A DNA stretch of 64,000 nt from assembly GCF_003721565.1 (NCBI RefSeq), contig NZ_RJJE01000001.1:434001-498000 (forward strand). The letters run 5' to 3'. The notes below the pieces were generated by a model. That model did not search any database, was not told the origin of the DNA, and was given only the letters and a program-made list of their open reading frames with translations. Of this stretch, positions 7,514-16,415 are shown piece after piece; positions within the stretch are counted from its first letter, which is position 1, and each line of letters opens with the position of its first letter. The position numbers were made by a program, and so were the translations under genes. This DNA comes from Rufibacter immobilis. Lineage in GTDB: Bacteria; Bacteroidota; Bacteroidia; Cytophagales; Hymenobacteraceae.

Positions 7514-8165
7514 AAAAACGTTGCTTTAAAACTTCTAAACGCGTACGCAGGTGCACCATCCAAATCCCCAGCAGAGTCCAGGCAATCACGGCCGGGTAGA
7601 ACACGGCCCGCAGGCGGCTGTCCAGGTCATAGGAGTTGAAACCGGGGTTTCCGCCGTTGCCCGGGTGCAGAGAGTCTGTGAGGCGAGGCAGAATGAATAA
7701 CAGCGGAATGAGCGCCGCAAACGCGAAGATGTTGTACACCGCACTGATACGCGCGCGTTGCTGATGGTCCTGGAACGAGCCGCGCAGAATGAGATAGGCG
7801 AAGTAAATGAGCAACCCAATGGCCGATGCGTTCTGCTTAGGGTCATTGCTCCAGTATTCGCCCCACGTGAAACGTGCCCACTCCATGCCGGTAACAATGC
7901 CCAGCACGCCAAACAGGATCCCCACTTTGGCCGCCTCATGGGCAATAATATCGTTTCTGGTTAAGGGGTTGCGAAGGTATTTGATGGAATACACCACAGA
8001 CACCAGCAAGATGACAATCATCCCAAACCACATAGGCACGTGGAAATACAGGTTCCGGATGGTCTCGTTCAGGATAGCCAGACGGGGCACCTCACTCAGC
8101 ATGCCCACCACCACTGTATACAGCAGCAGCGCAATTGTCAGCCATTTCCACAAAGTAAGCTTCAT
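7500..8165 (-). CDS. ccmC: CcmC/CcsA-family haem handling protein
   Basis: A 221-residue membrane protein with six predicted membrane segments. The tryptophan-rich periplasmic motif is FTWGEYWSNDPKQ (about 99-111). A histidine in FHVP (41-44) and another near the second periplasmic loop are candidate haem ligands. CcmC presents haem to CcmE. Downstream ccmD overlaps it by 14 bases, and ccmB lies 24 bases upstream. Confidence 0.92.
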   Translation of the reverse strand: MKLTLWKWLTIALLLYTVVVGMLSEVPRLAILNETIRNLYFHVPMWFGMIVILLVSVVYSIKYLRNPLTRNDIIAHEAAKVGILFGVLGIVTGMEWARFTWGEYWSNDPKQNASAIGLLIYFAYLILRGSFQDHQQRARISAVYNIFAFAALIPLLFILPRLTDSLHPGNGGNPGFNSYDLDSRLRAVFYPAVIAWTLLGIWMVHLRTRLEVLKQRFYENA

Positions 8166-8189
8166 TGTCGTTTTAGGTTATCTATGGTC

Positions 8190-8858
8190 TTAGCTGCGCC
8201 ACAAGTACGGGAACAGAATATAAGACACGGTAATTACAATCATATTAATGGCCAGCAGCACCAGCGCCTCATCTAAACTCACTGAAGGGTCTAGTCCGTC
8301 AATGGCGTTCTTGGACATCTTCATGAGCATGAGCAGCATGGGCACCATAACCGGAAAGCTCAGCACCGCCATCAAAGTACCCGTGTTGGCCGCTTTGGCC
8401 GCAATACCCGAGATCATAGTGAGCGAGGAGGCGAACCCCAGCGCCCCCAGCACAATGGTGAGCAGAAACATGCCCACATCCTGCACCGGATTGCCAATCA
8501 CCACTGCGTAAAAGATGAAACACAGCAGAGACAGCACCAACATAAGCGCGGCATTGTAGAGCATCTTGGCCAGAATCACTCCTTGCGGACTCACAATACT
8601 ATAATAGTAGAGCAAGCGCCCGCGGCTTTCCTGGGCAAACCCCTTGGCAATGGCGTTCACGGCGGTAAACAGCAGAATGATCCAGTACAGCGCGTTCCAG
8701 ACCGGCACCTCCAGCCCACCAAAGCGCAAACTGAAACTGAGGTAGCAGATGAAAACCGTGCTTCCCACGTACAGGAGCATGCCGTTGAAGGCGTACTTCT
8801 GCCGCCATTCCAGCACAAAATCCTTTTGCATCAGGTAGATAACCTCTTTCAGCAGCAC
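8190..8858 (-). CDS. ccmB: CcmB haem exporter membrane subunit
   Basis: A 222-residue ABC-2-like membrane protein with six hydrophobic segments. The N-terminal LMQKDFVLEWRQKYAFNGML and the central AKGFAQESRGRLLYYYSIV are typical of CcmB. It is the membrane partner of the CcmA ATPase. No ccmA, ccmG or ccmH gene is in the window, so the ATPase must be encoded elsewhere. It is the first gene of the minus-strand ccm operon, whose promoter must lie in 8859-9140. Confidence 0.9.
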   Translation of the reverse strand: MLLKEVIYLMQKDFVLEWRQKYAFNGMLLYVGSTVFICYLSFSLRFGGLEVPVWNALYWIILLFTAVNAIAKGFAQESRGRLLYYYSIVSPQGVILAKMLYNAALMLVLSLLCFIFYAVVIGNPVQDVGMFLLTIVLGALGFASSLTMISGIAAKAANTGTLMAVLSFPVMVPMLLMLMKMSKNAIDGLDPSVSLDEALVLLAINMIVITVSYILFPYLWRS

Positions 8859-9141
8859 TTCGCTTTAATTTTGGGGCAAAGGTACAACACAAATGCATGA
8901 GGTAAGATGATTTCTGTCATTTATCCTGCGGCAGGGCTGGCTTTTGGGCTTACCTCCGGGAAATCAGGTAAAGAACGAAGATGCTTTGGCTTTATTTAGA
9001 GCTTTAATGGCAATTCTTCTCCTGCTCCTTCTAGAAACAGCCGTGGTCTTCTTATTAGTGCATCGTAGTTGCGGTACTGCCCTGCTCCCTTAGCACATCT
9101 GCTGTCTTCAGGTAAAACCTCGTCGCCACCTCATACTTTTC

Positions 9142-9178
9142 GCGTTTAGCGCCTCTTTTTCTGAAAACTGCTTTAAAG
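9142..9178. repeat. palindromic intergenic repeat, copy 5 (right arm decayed)
   Basis: GCGTTTAGCGCCTCTTTTTC is intact and the right arm (GAAAACTGCTTTAAAG) is decayed. Confidence 0.8.
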
Positions 9179-9254
9179 TAAATCTCAGCGGCACGTCCTT
9201 CCATGCACCCTTCCACAGCATAAGCAGCTTCCCTGGGCAGGCATCTAACTTGTT

Positions 9255-9293
9255 GCGTTTAGGGGCTCTTTTTCTGAAAACAGCCCCTAAACG
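9255..9293. repeat. palindromic intergenic repeat, copy 6
   Basis: GCGTTTAGGGGCTCTTTTTC - TG - AAAACAGCCCCTAAACG. It is well conserved and lies about 110 bases from copy 5. Confidence 0.9.
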
Positions 9294-9352
9294 GACTGCT
9301 CCTTGCGCACTCAAAAGCTAGGATAACATATGAGTAATATTCCCTCGGGCTC

Positions 9353-9409
9353 CTTAACAATAGCTTAATAGGCGGTTAATCATGGGGTAAAGTGGTCGCT
9401 CTAGTTTTG
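9353..9409 (+). promoter_or_regulatory. Pho-box-like triple direct repeat and Bacteroidota promoter
   Basis: CTTAACA (9353-9359), CTTAATA (9364-9370) and GTTAATC (9375-9381) repeat with an exact 11-base period and 4-base spacers. This is the geometry of PhoB-type boxes. The last unit occupies the place expected for a -33 element, 20 bases before TAGTTTTG (9402-9409), a perfect TAnnTTTG -7 box. That arrangement fits activator-dependent transcription of the receptor gene at 9432. The regulator is inferred. Confidence 0.6.
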
Positions 9410-9431
9410 CAGCGAGACTAATACTTACCTG

Positions 9432-12245
9432 ATGAAAGCCTTTTTACTCACCCTCTCTCTCCTGATCAGCGCCACCGTTAGCTACGCACAGCAAGGAACC
9501 CTCTCCGGAAAAGTAAAGGACAAAAAAACCGGTGAAGCCATTATCGGCGCTACTGTTTCGGCTACAACTTCCAATGTCGCGGCTACTGACCTGGACGGAA
9601 GCTACTCACTTAAACTGGCACCCGGCACTTACAAAGTCACTGTTACCTATGTCTCCTATAAGCCTCTCACTTTGGAGGGCATCAAGATAGAAGCCGGCAA
9701 AACCACCACGCTCAACCCCGCTTTGGAAGACGATGCCCATAGCCTGGGCGAAGTAACCGTGGTAGCCGAGCGCCAGGTAAACAATGATATTTCCCTTATC
9801 AAGGACATAAAGCAAAGCAACGTGGTGGTGAGCGGGATGTCTAATGAGCAGATTGTGAAGGCGCAGGACCGTGACGCCGCCGAGGCCGTGAGAAGGATTC
9901 CCGGGGTAACTATCCAAGACAACCGGTTCATTATTGTGCGGGGCTTGAGCGAACGCTACAATTCTGTGCTGCTGAACAACGTGCTTACCCCCAGTTCTGA
10001 GGTAGATGTGCGGGCCTTTTCCTTTGACGTACTGCCCACCAGCGTGATTGACCGCATCCTCATCTACAAATCGCCGGCCCCGGAATTACCCGGAGATTTT
10101 GCCGGCGGGGCTATCAAAGTCACTACCAGAAATGCCGTAACAGAGAATTCCACCACCTTCAGCATTGGTACCGGCCTCCGTTCCGGCACCACCTTCAAAC
10201 AATACAACACCTACAAAGGAAGCAAAACCGATTTCCTGGGCTTTGACAGCGGCACCAGACAACTGGCTAGCAATTTTCCTTCTACGGCTCAGTTCCAAGG
10301 CCTGTCTTACGAGCAGAAGAACCAGTACGGACAGAATCTGTCTTTGTCCAACGTCTGGAAACCGGAGCAATCTACCGCCGCGCCAGACCTTCGCCTGAAT
10401 GTGGGCCTGAACCGCGTGTTTGATCTAGGCGGGAACCGCTTGTCCAGCATCACGTCTATTTCTTACTCCAACTCGCACCTGAACCAGAACACCACCCGCA
10501 ACAGCTATCAACAGCAGCGCCCAGACGGCGGGGTAGACCCGGAGTGGAGCTACGTAGACCAACTTTCGGGCAACTCAGTACGGGTAGGCGTGTTGCAGAA
10601 CTTCTCCCTACGGTTAAACGAGAACAACAAGCTGGATTTCCGCAATCTCTTCAATCAGATAGGGGTTTCCCAGGCAACGGTGCGGGAAGGGTTCAACTAC
10701 CAGTCTGGCAGCACCGCCGAGGAAAGAAACTACGCGCTGCGCTACGAGAGCCGGAGCATCTACACCGGGCAGCTGCAAGGCACCCACTCCACGGCAGATC
10801 AGAGAAACACCTTTACCTGGTCGGCGGGGTACAATTACATCAGCAGGAATGAGCCAGACCTTAGAAGAGTGCGCACCCAGCGCAATGCCGGTTCAGAAGG
10901 TCCGTTCCAGGTGCAGATTGCCAGCGGCATCACTTTATATGACGCTTCCCGGTTCTTCTCTGACTTAACAGAAAGTGCCTACATCGCCGAAGGCCAGTGG
11001 CAACACCTGTTCCATGCCGCAGACTCCACAGACGTAGAAAACGCGCCCAAACTGAACATAGGGTTTTACGCCGAAAGAAAAGACCGTGAGTTCAATGCCC
11101 GCACACTCAACTACAAGAGAAACACCGGAGCCGGCGGCGGTACTACAGACCAGGCCATCCTTAACCTGCCGGTAGAGCAAATCTTTGCCCCGCAGAACCT
11201 AACCTACCCCAACGGCCTGCTCTTTGACGAAGGCACTTCCATTGCCGACCAATACAATGCCGCCAACACGCTGGTAGCGGGTTACGCGGGTATTGCCAAA
11301 ACCTTCCTGGAGAAAATAAACCTCTACGGAGGAGTTAGGGCCGAATTCAACAGACGCGAAGTAAACACCGCAGACCAATCTGGTTCTTACCCGGTAGATG
11401 ACAAAAAGCTGTATGTGCTACCTTCTGTGAACGCTGCTTATAATTTCAGCCTGCGTTCTTTGGTACGCGTTGCCTACGGCATGACGGTGAACCGACCGGA
11501 GTTCAGGGAGCAGGCTCGCTTCAACTTCTATGACTTCAACGAGAATGCATCAGTACAGGGGAACAGCAACCTGAAAACGGCCACCATCCATAACCTGGAT
11601 CTGCGGTATGAGTTCTATCCTTCTGCCGCAGAGTTCCTCTCCCTGGGGGTGTTCTACAAGCGGTTTGTGAACCCCATTGAGACCAAACTTGTGCCGGGCA
11701 CGGGCATCAACTACACCTACGTGAACGGCAAGTATGCCAACAGCATTGGCGTGGAGGCCGAAGTGAGAAAGTCATTCCTGGAGCTAAGCGGTAACAAGTT
11801 TATCCAGAACCACTCCTTCGTGCTTAACGCATCGCTGATCCACAGCCGCGTGAATTTAGGAGATGAGGCTTCTTCTGAAGAACAAGACCGCCCCATGATG
11901 GGCCAATCGCCCTACATCGTGAACACGGGGCTCTATTTCCAGGATGAGCAGACCGGCTGGCAGTATTCTATCATGTACAACGTGTTAGGCACCAGAATTT
12001 ACCGCGTAGGCGATTCCCAGACCCCTTCTATCTATGAACTGCCCCGCCACGTGGTAGATATCACCATCACCAAGAACTTCAAGAACAGAATGCAGGTGAA
12101 GGCAGGGGTAACGGACTTGTTCAACCAGCAGTTCCGGTTTAAGGAAGATACCAACCTGAGCGGCAAGATTGATGCCTCAGACCTGCCCATCTACAACTTT
12201 AACAGAGGTGTTTACGGCACCTTCACCCTAGGCTACACCTTCTAA
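9432..12245 (+). CDS. TonB-dependent outer-membrane receptor with carboxypeptidase-regulatory domain
   Basis: A 937-residue receptor. It has a signal peptide (1-19, ending SYAQ), a carboxypeptidase-D-regulatory-like domain (about 22-105), a plug (about 125-235, with RRIPGVTIQDNRFIIVRGL and GDFAGGAIKVTTR) and a long beta barrel ending in the aromatic GYTF. It imports an unknown ligand using TonB energy. It is not a classical SusC, being shorter and without a SusD partner. A beta-helix lipoprotein gene follows 42 bases downstream and is probably its surface partner. The Pho-box-like promoter suggests induction in phosphate starvation. Confidence 0.9.
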   Translation: MKAFLLTLSLLISATVSYAQQGTLSGKVKDKKTGEAIIGATVSATTSNVAATDLDGSYSLKLAPGTYKVTVTYVSYKPLTLEGIKIEAGKTTTLNPALEDDAHSLGEVTVVAERQVNNDISLIKDIKQSNVVVSGMSNEQIVKAQDRDAAEAVRRIPGVTIQDNRFIIVRGLSERYNSVLLNNVLTPSSEVDVRAFSFDVLPTSVIDRILIYKSPAPELPGDFAGGAIKVTTRNAVTENSTTFSIGTGLRSGTTFKQYNTYKGSKTDFLGFDSGTRQLASNFPSTAQFQGLSYEQKNQYGQNLSLSNVWKPEQSTAAPDLRLNVGLNRVFDLGGNRLSSITSISYSNSHLNQNTTRNSYQQQRPDGGVDPEWSYVDQLSGNSVRVGVLQNFSLRLNENNKLDFRNLFNQIGVSQATVREGFNYQSGSTAEERNYALRYESRSIYTGQLQGTHSTADQRNTFTWSAGYNYISRNEPDLRRVRTQRNAGSEGPFQVQIASGITLYDASRFFSDLTESAYIAEGQWQHLFHAADSTDVENAPKLNIGFYAERKDREFNARTLNYKRNTGAGGGTTDQAILNLPVEQIFAPQNLTYPNGLLFDEGTSIADQYNAANTLVAGYAGIAKTFLEKINLYGGVRAEFNRREVNTADQSGSYPVDDKKLYVLPSVNAAYNFSLRSLVRVAYGMTVNRPEFREQARFNFYDFNENASVQGNSNLKTATIHNLDLRYEFYPSAAEFLSLGVFYKRFVNPIETKLVPGTGINYTYVNGKYANSIGVEAEVRKSFLELSGNKFIQNHSFVLNASLIHSRVNLGDEASSEEQDRPMMGQSPYIVNTGLYFQDEQTGWQYSIMYNVLGTRIYRVGDSQTPSIYELPRHVVDITITKNFKNRMQVKAGVTDLFNQQFRFKEDTNLSGKIDASDLPIYNFNRGVYGTFTLGYTF

Positions 12246-12287
12246 CCCTGCTCTATCAAGACAATTTTAACCATTACTAAAACAAGT

Positions 12288-13625
12288 ATGAAAGAATTCG
12301 GAAAATTATCTGCATTGCTCATGACCTGCGTTGCCTTAGGATTTTCTTCCTGCGGAGATGACGATTCAAGCGAGCCAACTCCTGGTCCTACTGGCAAAGG
12401 CACGGCCAACTTACAGGGCAGCATTAGCGGTAGCAGAACATTGGATGCAGATACCGTCTATACCCTCAAAGGCTTTGTGTATGTAGCAGATGGTGGCACC
12501 TTAACCATTGAGCCCGGCACAGTCATCAAAGGTGAGAAAGCTACCCAAGGTACATTGATTATACAGCGCGGCGGCAAGATCATGGCCCAAGGCACCGCTG
12601 AAAAACCTATCGTGTTCACCTCCAACCAACCTAAAGGAAGCCGCCTGCCTGGCGACTGGGGTGGCGTGGTGATCTTGGGAAGAGCCAAGCACAATCAACC
12701 CTCAGACCCTAAAGTGGAAGGCGGACCAGAAGCCGTGTACGGAGGAACCAATGACGCCGACAATTCAGGGGTATTCAGCTATGTACGCATTGAGTTTGCC
12801 GGCTATCCTTTACAGCCTAACCAGGAATTGAATGGTTTGACCATGGGCTCAGTAGGGTCAGGTACCAAGATTGACCACATTCAGGTTTCCTTTGGTGGCG
12901 ACGATGCCTTTGAGTGGTTTGGCGGCGCGGTGAAGGCAACACACTTAGTGGCCTACAGAAACACAGACGACATGTTTGACACAGACTACGGCTTCTCCGG
13001 TAAGGTACAGTATGCCCTTGGCATCAGTGATCCACTCCTGTGGGACGTTGCCTCAGGCGGTGCCACCAACGGTTTTGAGTCTGACAATGACGGAAACGGT
13101 TCTACCCGTGAACCCTTCACTACTGCTACCTTCTCTAACGTGACTATTATTGGCCCGGGTAGCAACTTACCGGCTAATGCTCAATTTGGCCAAGGTGCCC
13201 ATCTGAAAAAAGGCACTAAACTCAACATCCGCAATACCATCATTAGTGGGTACAACAAAGGAATCACCTTAGACGGTACCCTAGTGGAAGGTTATGCCCA
13301 GAACGGCGGCATCAAAATCATGAACACAGTAGTAGCGGGAGCAGGTGCCAACACTGCCCTTAACAAGGCCTCTTCTTCTACTTCTGAGTTCAACGCCGCC
13401 AACTGGTTCAATACCTCTGCCAATGGCAACAGCATTAAGACGCTGGCCGAGCTGAATTTAGCCACTACAGCCCCTTACCTGCCGCAGACGGGTTCTCCGG
13501 CCTTAACAGGTGCCTCTTTCGCCGGCCTCACCGGATTTGAGGAAGTAGCCTACATTGGCGCCTTCGGAACCACTAACTGGACTACCGGCTGGACCAACTG
13601 GGATCCACAGAACACAGACTACTAA
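12288..13625 (+). CDS. surface lipoprotein with right-handed beta-helix fold
   Basis: A 445-residue protein with a lipoprotein signal (GFSSC lipobox at about residue 21) followed by an acidic, Pro-rich linker (DDDSSEPTPGPTGKG). The rest is a repetitive beta-helix-like domain with phrases such as GTLTIEPGTVIKGEK, GDWGGVVILGRA and DHIQVSFGGDDAFEWFGG. Similar proteins are common in Bacteroidota, often mislabelled as multidrug transporters, and sit next to TonB receptors like the one just upstream. It probably lies on the outer membrane and helps capture the ligand. The substrate is unknown. Confidence 0.75.
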   Translation: MKEFGKLSALLMTCVALGFSSCGDDDSSEPTPGPTGKGTANLQGSISGSRTLDADTVYTLKGFVYVADGGTLTIEPGTVIKGEKATQGTLIIQRGGKIMAQGTAEKPIVFTSNQPKGSRLPGDWGGVVILGRAKHNQPSDPKVEGGPEAVYGGTNDADNSGVFSYVRIEFAGYPLQPNQELNGLTMGSVGSGTKIDHIQVSFGGDDAFEWFGGAVKATHLVAYRNTDDMFDTDYGFSGKVQYALGISDPLLWDVASGGATNGFESDNDGNGSTREPFTTATFSNVTIIGPGSNLPANAQFGQGAHLKKGTKLNIRNTIISGYNKGITLDGTLVEGYAQNGGIKIMNTVVAGAGANTALNKASSSTSEFNAANWFNTSANGNSIKTLAELNLATTAPYLPQTGSPALTGASFAGLTGFEEVAYIGAFGTTNWTTGWTNWDPQNTDY

Positions 13626-13719
13626 CCTAGTCCAACAGCAAGATTGTCCATCAATATGGGTGAGAAATAAGGATGGAACAATCACTTTGTGCATGGCTTA
13701 GTCTCCCACGCACAAAGGG

Positions 13720-13746
13720 GCCCGCCAGCAATGGCGGGCTTTTTTT
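13720..13746 (+). terminator. intrinsic terminator of the receptor/lipoprotein operon
   Basis: GCCCGCC-AGCAAT-GGCGGGC followed by TTTTTT, about 95 bases past the lipoprotein stop. Confidence 0.92.
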
Positions 13747-13759
13747 ATCATGAGAGAAC

Positions 13760-13800
13760 ATAAACAGAACGTCCCTCCAATGGAGGGACGTTCTGTTTAT
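13760..13800 (-). terminator. perfect 20-base-arm palindrome, probable terminator of the Spy-like gene
   Basis: ATAAACAGAACGTCCCTCCA and its exact complement are separated by a single base. It lies just past the end of the minus-strand Spy-like gene and next to the previous terminator, so transcripts from both sides stop here. Confidence 0.75.
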
Positions 13801-13824
13801 AAATTAAGTAGGTGTATGGATGGT

Positions 13825-14160
13825 CTATTTTCTTCTGAAGGAGCCTTTGCAGATGAGGTATTTCTTCTGCTGAACCGGAGTCAACCGTTGCAGAACCGCG
13901 TCTTCATACCAGCTGTTGATTTGGGTGTGCAAGATTTCCAGCCGGGTTCCGGAAACTACGTTTTGAACTTCTTCTAACTCACGCAGCCTTTCTCTCTCCA
14001 ACCCTTTCAGTTTCACAAACTGTGTCTCGCTTAACTTTAGCTCAGCATACAACCTACGCATTTCCATTTTAAGCCCCTTATTCTCAATTGAGAAAGAATC
14101 GGCGGAAGCGGTTAGGGAGTAAGACAGGATGAAGACGATGATAAGGGCTAAAGTTTTCAT
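13825..14160 (-). CDS. small periplasmic Spy/CpxP-like protein
   Basis: A 111-residue protein with a signal peptide (MKTLALIIVFILSYSLTASA). The mature part is alpha-helical and charged, with two LTxxQ-like motifs: LSETQ in the first third and LTPVQQ near the C-terminus. Those motifs define the Spy/CpxP group of periplasmic chaperones or stress sensors. I chose ATG 14160 for the signal peptide. A longer frame begins at 14193. No partner kinase or regulator gene is adjacent, so the role is uncertain. Confidence 0.6.
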   Translation of the reverse strand: MKTLALIIVFILSYSLTASADSFSIENKGLKMEMRRLYAELKLSETQFVKLKGLERERLRELEEVQNVVSGTRLEILHTQINSWYEDAVLQRLTPVQQKKYLICKGSFRRK

Positions 14161-14351
14161 GGGTAAAGGGTGCTGTTTGTATTTCTGATTCAAAGGTAGG
14201 GCGCTTTTACAGGCAGAAACTTTAATTTAGGCCAATACCCATAAACAAGAGTTTAAACAACATTTTCTCCCGATTAAGCCAGCCCATTCCTATTGGTAGA
14301 AGAAAAAACGCAGATTGAATCCCATTCTCAGCCGGTTAAACAGGCTCAGGT

Positions 14352-14391
14352 CCGTTTAGCGGCCGTTTTTCCAAAAACTGGCCTAAAACAG
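14352..14391. repeat. palindromic intergenic repeat, copy 7
   Basis: CCGTTTAGCGGCCGTTTTTC - CAAAAACTGGCCTAAAACAG. It lies between moxR and the Spy-like gene. Confidence 0.85.
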
Positions 14392-14418
14392 AAAAGGCAA
14401 TCTTACAGACTGCCTTTC
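14392..14418 (-). terminator. terminator after moxR
   Basis: AAAAGGCA ... TGCCTTTC hairpin just past the moxR stop. On the minus strand the stem ends in CCTTTTC. Confidence 0.6.
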
Positions 14419-14443
14419 CTAATTATAATAGCGAGTTCATTCC

Positions 14444-15436
14444 TTAACTGATGGGCACCTTGCGCAGCACGGCCTCCACAAAATCTTTGGTCTGCACATT
14501 GTCGGCCTCAGCTTCATAGTTCAGAATCACGCGGTGGCTCAACACGTCTGAGGCAATTTCCTTGATGTCCTCAGGCAGTACGTAATCACGCTCATCAAAA
14601 AAAGCGACGGCTTTGGCGGCCAGGTTCAACGCGATGCTCGCCCTGGGCGAGACCCCGAACTGCAGGTATTGGGCGAAATCTGCCAAGTCATAGTCGGCGG
14701 GGCGGCGGGTGGCAAACACCAGTTCTATGATGTAGCGCTCCAGCGTCTCGGAGATTTGCACCTGGTTTATCTCGTTCCGGATGTCAAAGATGTCTTGCTT
14801 GGTGAGAATGGTGTTGACGGTGCTGCTGTAAGAGAGGTTAGACATGCGGCGCATTACCTCCAGCTCATCGGCTTTGGAAAGATAATCCACATATACCTTC
14901 ATCATGAATCGGTCTACCTGCGCTTCGGGCAAGGGGTAGGTTCCCTCCTGCTCCACGGGGTTTTGGGTAGCCAGCACCAGAAACGGCAAGTCTAGTCGGT
15001 ACGTTTTTTCGCCAATAGTCACCTGTTTTTCCTGCATGGCCTCCAGCAGGGCAGACTGCACTTTGGCGGGTGAGCGGTTTACCTCATCGGCTAAGATCAG
15101 GTTGGCAAAAATAGGCCCCTTCTTCACCTCAAACGCCGATGAGCTCTGGTTATAGATCATGGTCCCGATGAGGTCTGAGGGCAATAAGTCTGGCGTAAAC
15201 TGGATCCGCTGAAAATTAAGGTGCAGCACTTTGGCCAGGGTATTGATGGTTAAAGTCTTGGCCAAACCCGGCACTCCTTCCAATAAGATGTGCCCATTGG
15301 TAAACAAGCCAATGAGGAGGCGGTTGACCATGTATTGTTGCCCTACCACTACCTTGCTCATTTCCCTGAACACCTGCTTTATCTTCAGCTGGTGCTCCCT
15401 TATTTTTTCCTGGTATGAGAGTTCTTCCGTCTGCAT
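14444..15436 (-). CDS. moxR: MoxR-family AAA+ ATPase
   Basis: A 330-residue AAA+ ATPase of the MoxR branch. Walker A is GVPGLAKT (54-61), Walker B is LILADE (about 113-118), and the family stretch LATQNPVEQEGTYPLPEAQ marks sensor 1 and the region after it. MoxR proteins act as chaperones for metal insertion or complex assembly, usually with DUF58 and von Willebrand A proteins encoded next door. None is present here: the gene ends in a terminator and its upstream neighbour is a DUF486 membrane protein. The client is unknown. Confidence 0.92.
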   Translation of the reverse strand: MQTEELSYQEKIREHQLKIKQVFREMSKVVVGQQYMVNRLLIGLFTNGHILLEGVPGLAKTLTINTLAKVLHLNFQRIQFTPDLLPSDLIGTMIYNQSSSAFEVKKGPIFANLILADEVNRSPAKVQSALLEAMQEKQVTIGEKTYRLDLPFLVLATQNPVEQEGTYPLPEAQVDRFMMKVYVDYLSKADELEVMRRMSNLSYSSTVNTILTKQDIFDIRNEINQVQISETLERYIIELVFATRRPADYDLADFAQYLQFGVSPRASIALNLAAKAVAFFDERDYVLPEDIKEIASDVLSHRVILNYEAEADNVQTKDFVEAVLRKVPIS

Positions 15437-15489
15437 GTCATCTTATTTACGAATGGGCTAAGGTAACCATTCTGTGGCACAGTCTTGGT

Positions 15490-15861
15490 CTACCACTTCT
15501 TGAAGACAAAGAAAACCGCTAGTATCAATAGGCCAAAGCCCACTAAATGGTTCCATGCCAACTTCTCTGTTCTAAAGACATAGACGGTTACTAACGTAAA
15601 TACGGTCAAGGAGATGACTTCCTGCAATGTCTTCAGTTCAAAGAGGGAAAAAGGCCCACCGTTGTCGCGGTAACCAATTTTGTTGGCGGGCACTTGAAAA
15701 ATGTACTCAAAGAACGCCAATCCCCAGCTAATGAGTATAACGCTCACTAATCCTAATTTCTGCAAACCGGCTATTTTCTTGAACTGCAAGTGTCCGTACC
15801 AGGCAAAGGTCATGAACAGGTTAGAAAGGGCCAGCAATAAAATCGTGTACAATGGTTTCAT
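15490..15861 (-). CDS. DUF486/DMT-family small membrane protein
   Basis: A 123-residue protein with four predicted membrane helices. It contains SNLFMTFAWYGHL near the start and FQVPANKIGY in the middle, both characteristic of the DUF486 group distantly related to drug/metabolite transporters. The function is unknown. It is 53 bases upstream of moxR on the same strand, so co-transcription is possible. Confidence 0.85.
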   Translation of the reverse strand: MKPLYTILLLALSNLFMTFAWYGHLQFKKIAGLQKLGLVSVILISWGLAFFEYIFQVPANKIGYRDNGGPFSLFELKTLQEVISLTVFTLVTVYVFRTEKLAWNHLVGFGLLILAVFFVFKKW

Positions 15862-16415
15862 AGAAGGTTATTTTGAGGCAACATATTCTTAAGAAATAAA
15901 CCTATGCTGGGAGTTTGCGTTTAGCGCCTCTTTTTTGAAAAAGAGCCGCTAAACGGATTCAGTAACTCTTTAATAGAAAATCAAGGCCATAGGTCACGTA
16001 CCAATAAAGCTTAATAATTAAATATAATTTCTACTATTATAAATAGCATCACAAAAATTATAACATTTCTAATAAACCAATTCCACATCGTTACCTCTTT
16101 CCCCATAGATTTCTCTTCTATTCAGGTATTTTTAGCCATTTGCCAAACAGCTCACATAGCCTCTTGATTGCTAATTACTTAATCAAATCTCGATTATTTC
16201 ACCCATTCATCGGGTGAAGTTACCTGTTGAACGAATATTCTTACGCTCAACGGAACTTATTGCACATTTTTGACCTGTGCTAAGCAACTAAGCATCAGCA
16301 CCTATAACCTTGTACATAGCCTAAATCTAATACCAGATTTATCCTTAGAGAACGGCTGATCATTCCTGTGAGCTTAAATCCCAGATTGTTAGAGAACACT
16401 AGTAAAAAAAAGTAT
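15862..16415. other. 554-base AT-rich divergent intergenic region
   Basis: It holds repeat copy 8 and the promoter of the giant surface-protein gene. Two short palindromes could be operators: TGATT...AATCA (about 16165-16185) and TTCACCC-ATTCATC-GGGTGAA (16198-16218). No RNA gene is recognised. Confidence 0.5.
15917..15956. repeat. palindromic intergenic repeat, copy 8
   Basis: GCGTTTAGCGCCTCTTTTTT - GAAAAAGAGCCGCTAAACGG, with one mismatch in 19 paired positions. It lies between divergent genes. Confidence 0.92.

Larger units (their letters stand above)
8859..9431. other. 573-base divergent intergenic region
   Basis: It lies between the divergent ccmB operon and the TonB receptor. It holds repeat copies 5 and 6 and the Pho-box-like promoter of the receptor. 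Apart from those I see no RNA or gene. The short open frame 9108-9314 only translates the repeats. Confidence 0.7.

Noticed and set aside
9108-9314. Short minus-strand open frame with VRLGAVFRKRAPKRN
   Set aside because: The peptide is the translation of palindromic repeat copies 5 and 6.
12288-13625. Multidrug transporter annotation for the beta-helix lipoprotein
   Set aside because: It has no membrane helices; the sequence is a lipoprotein with beta-helix repeats.
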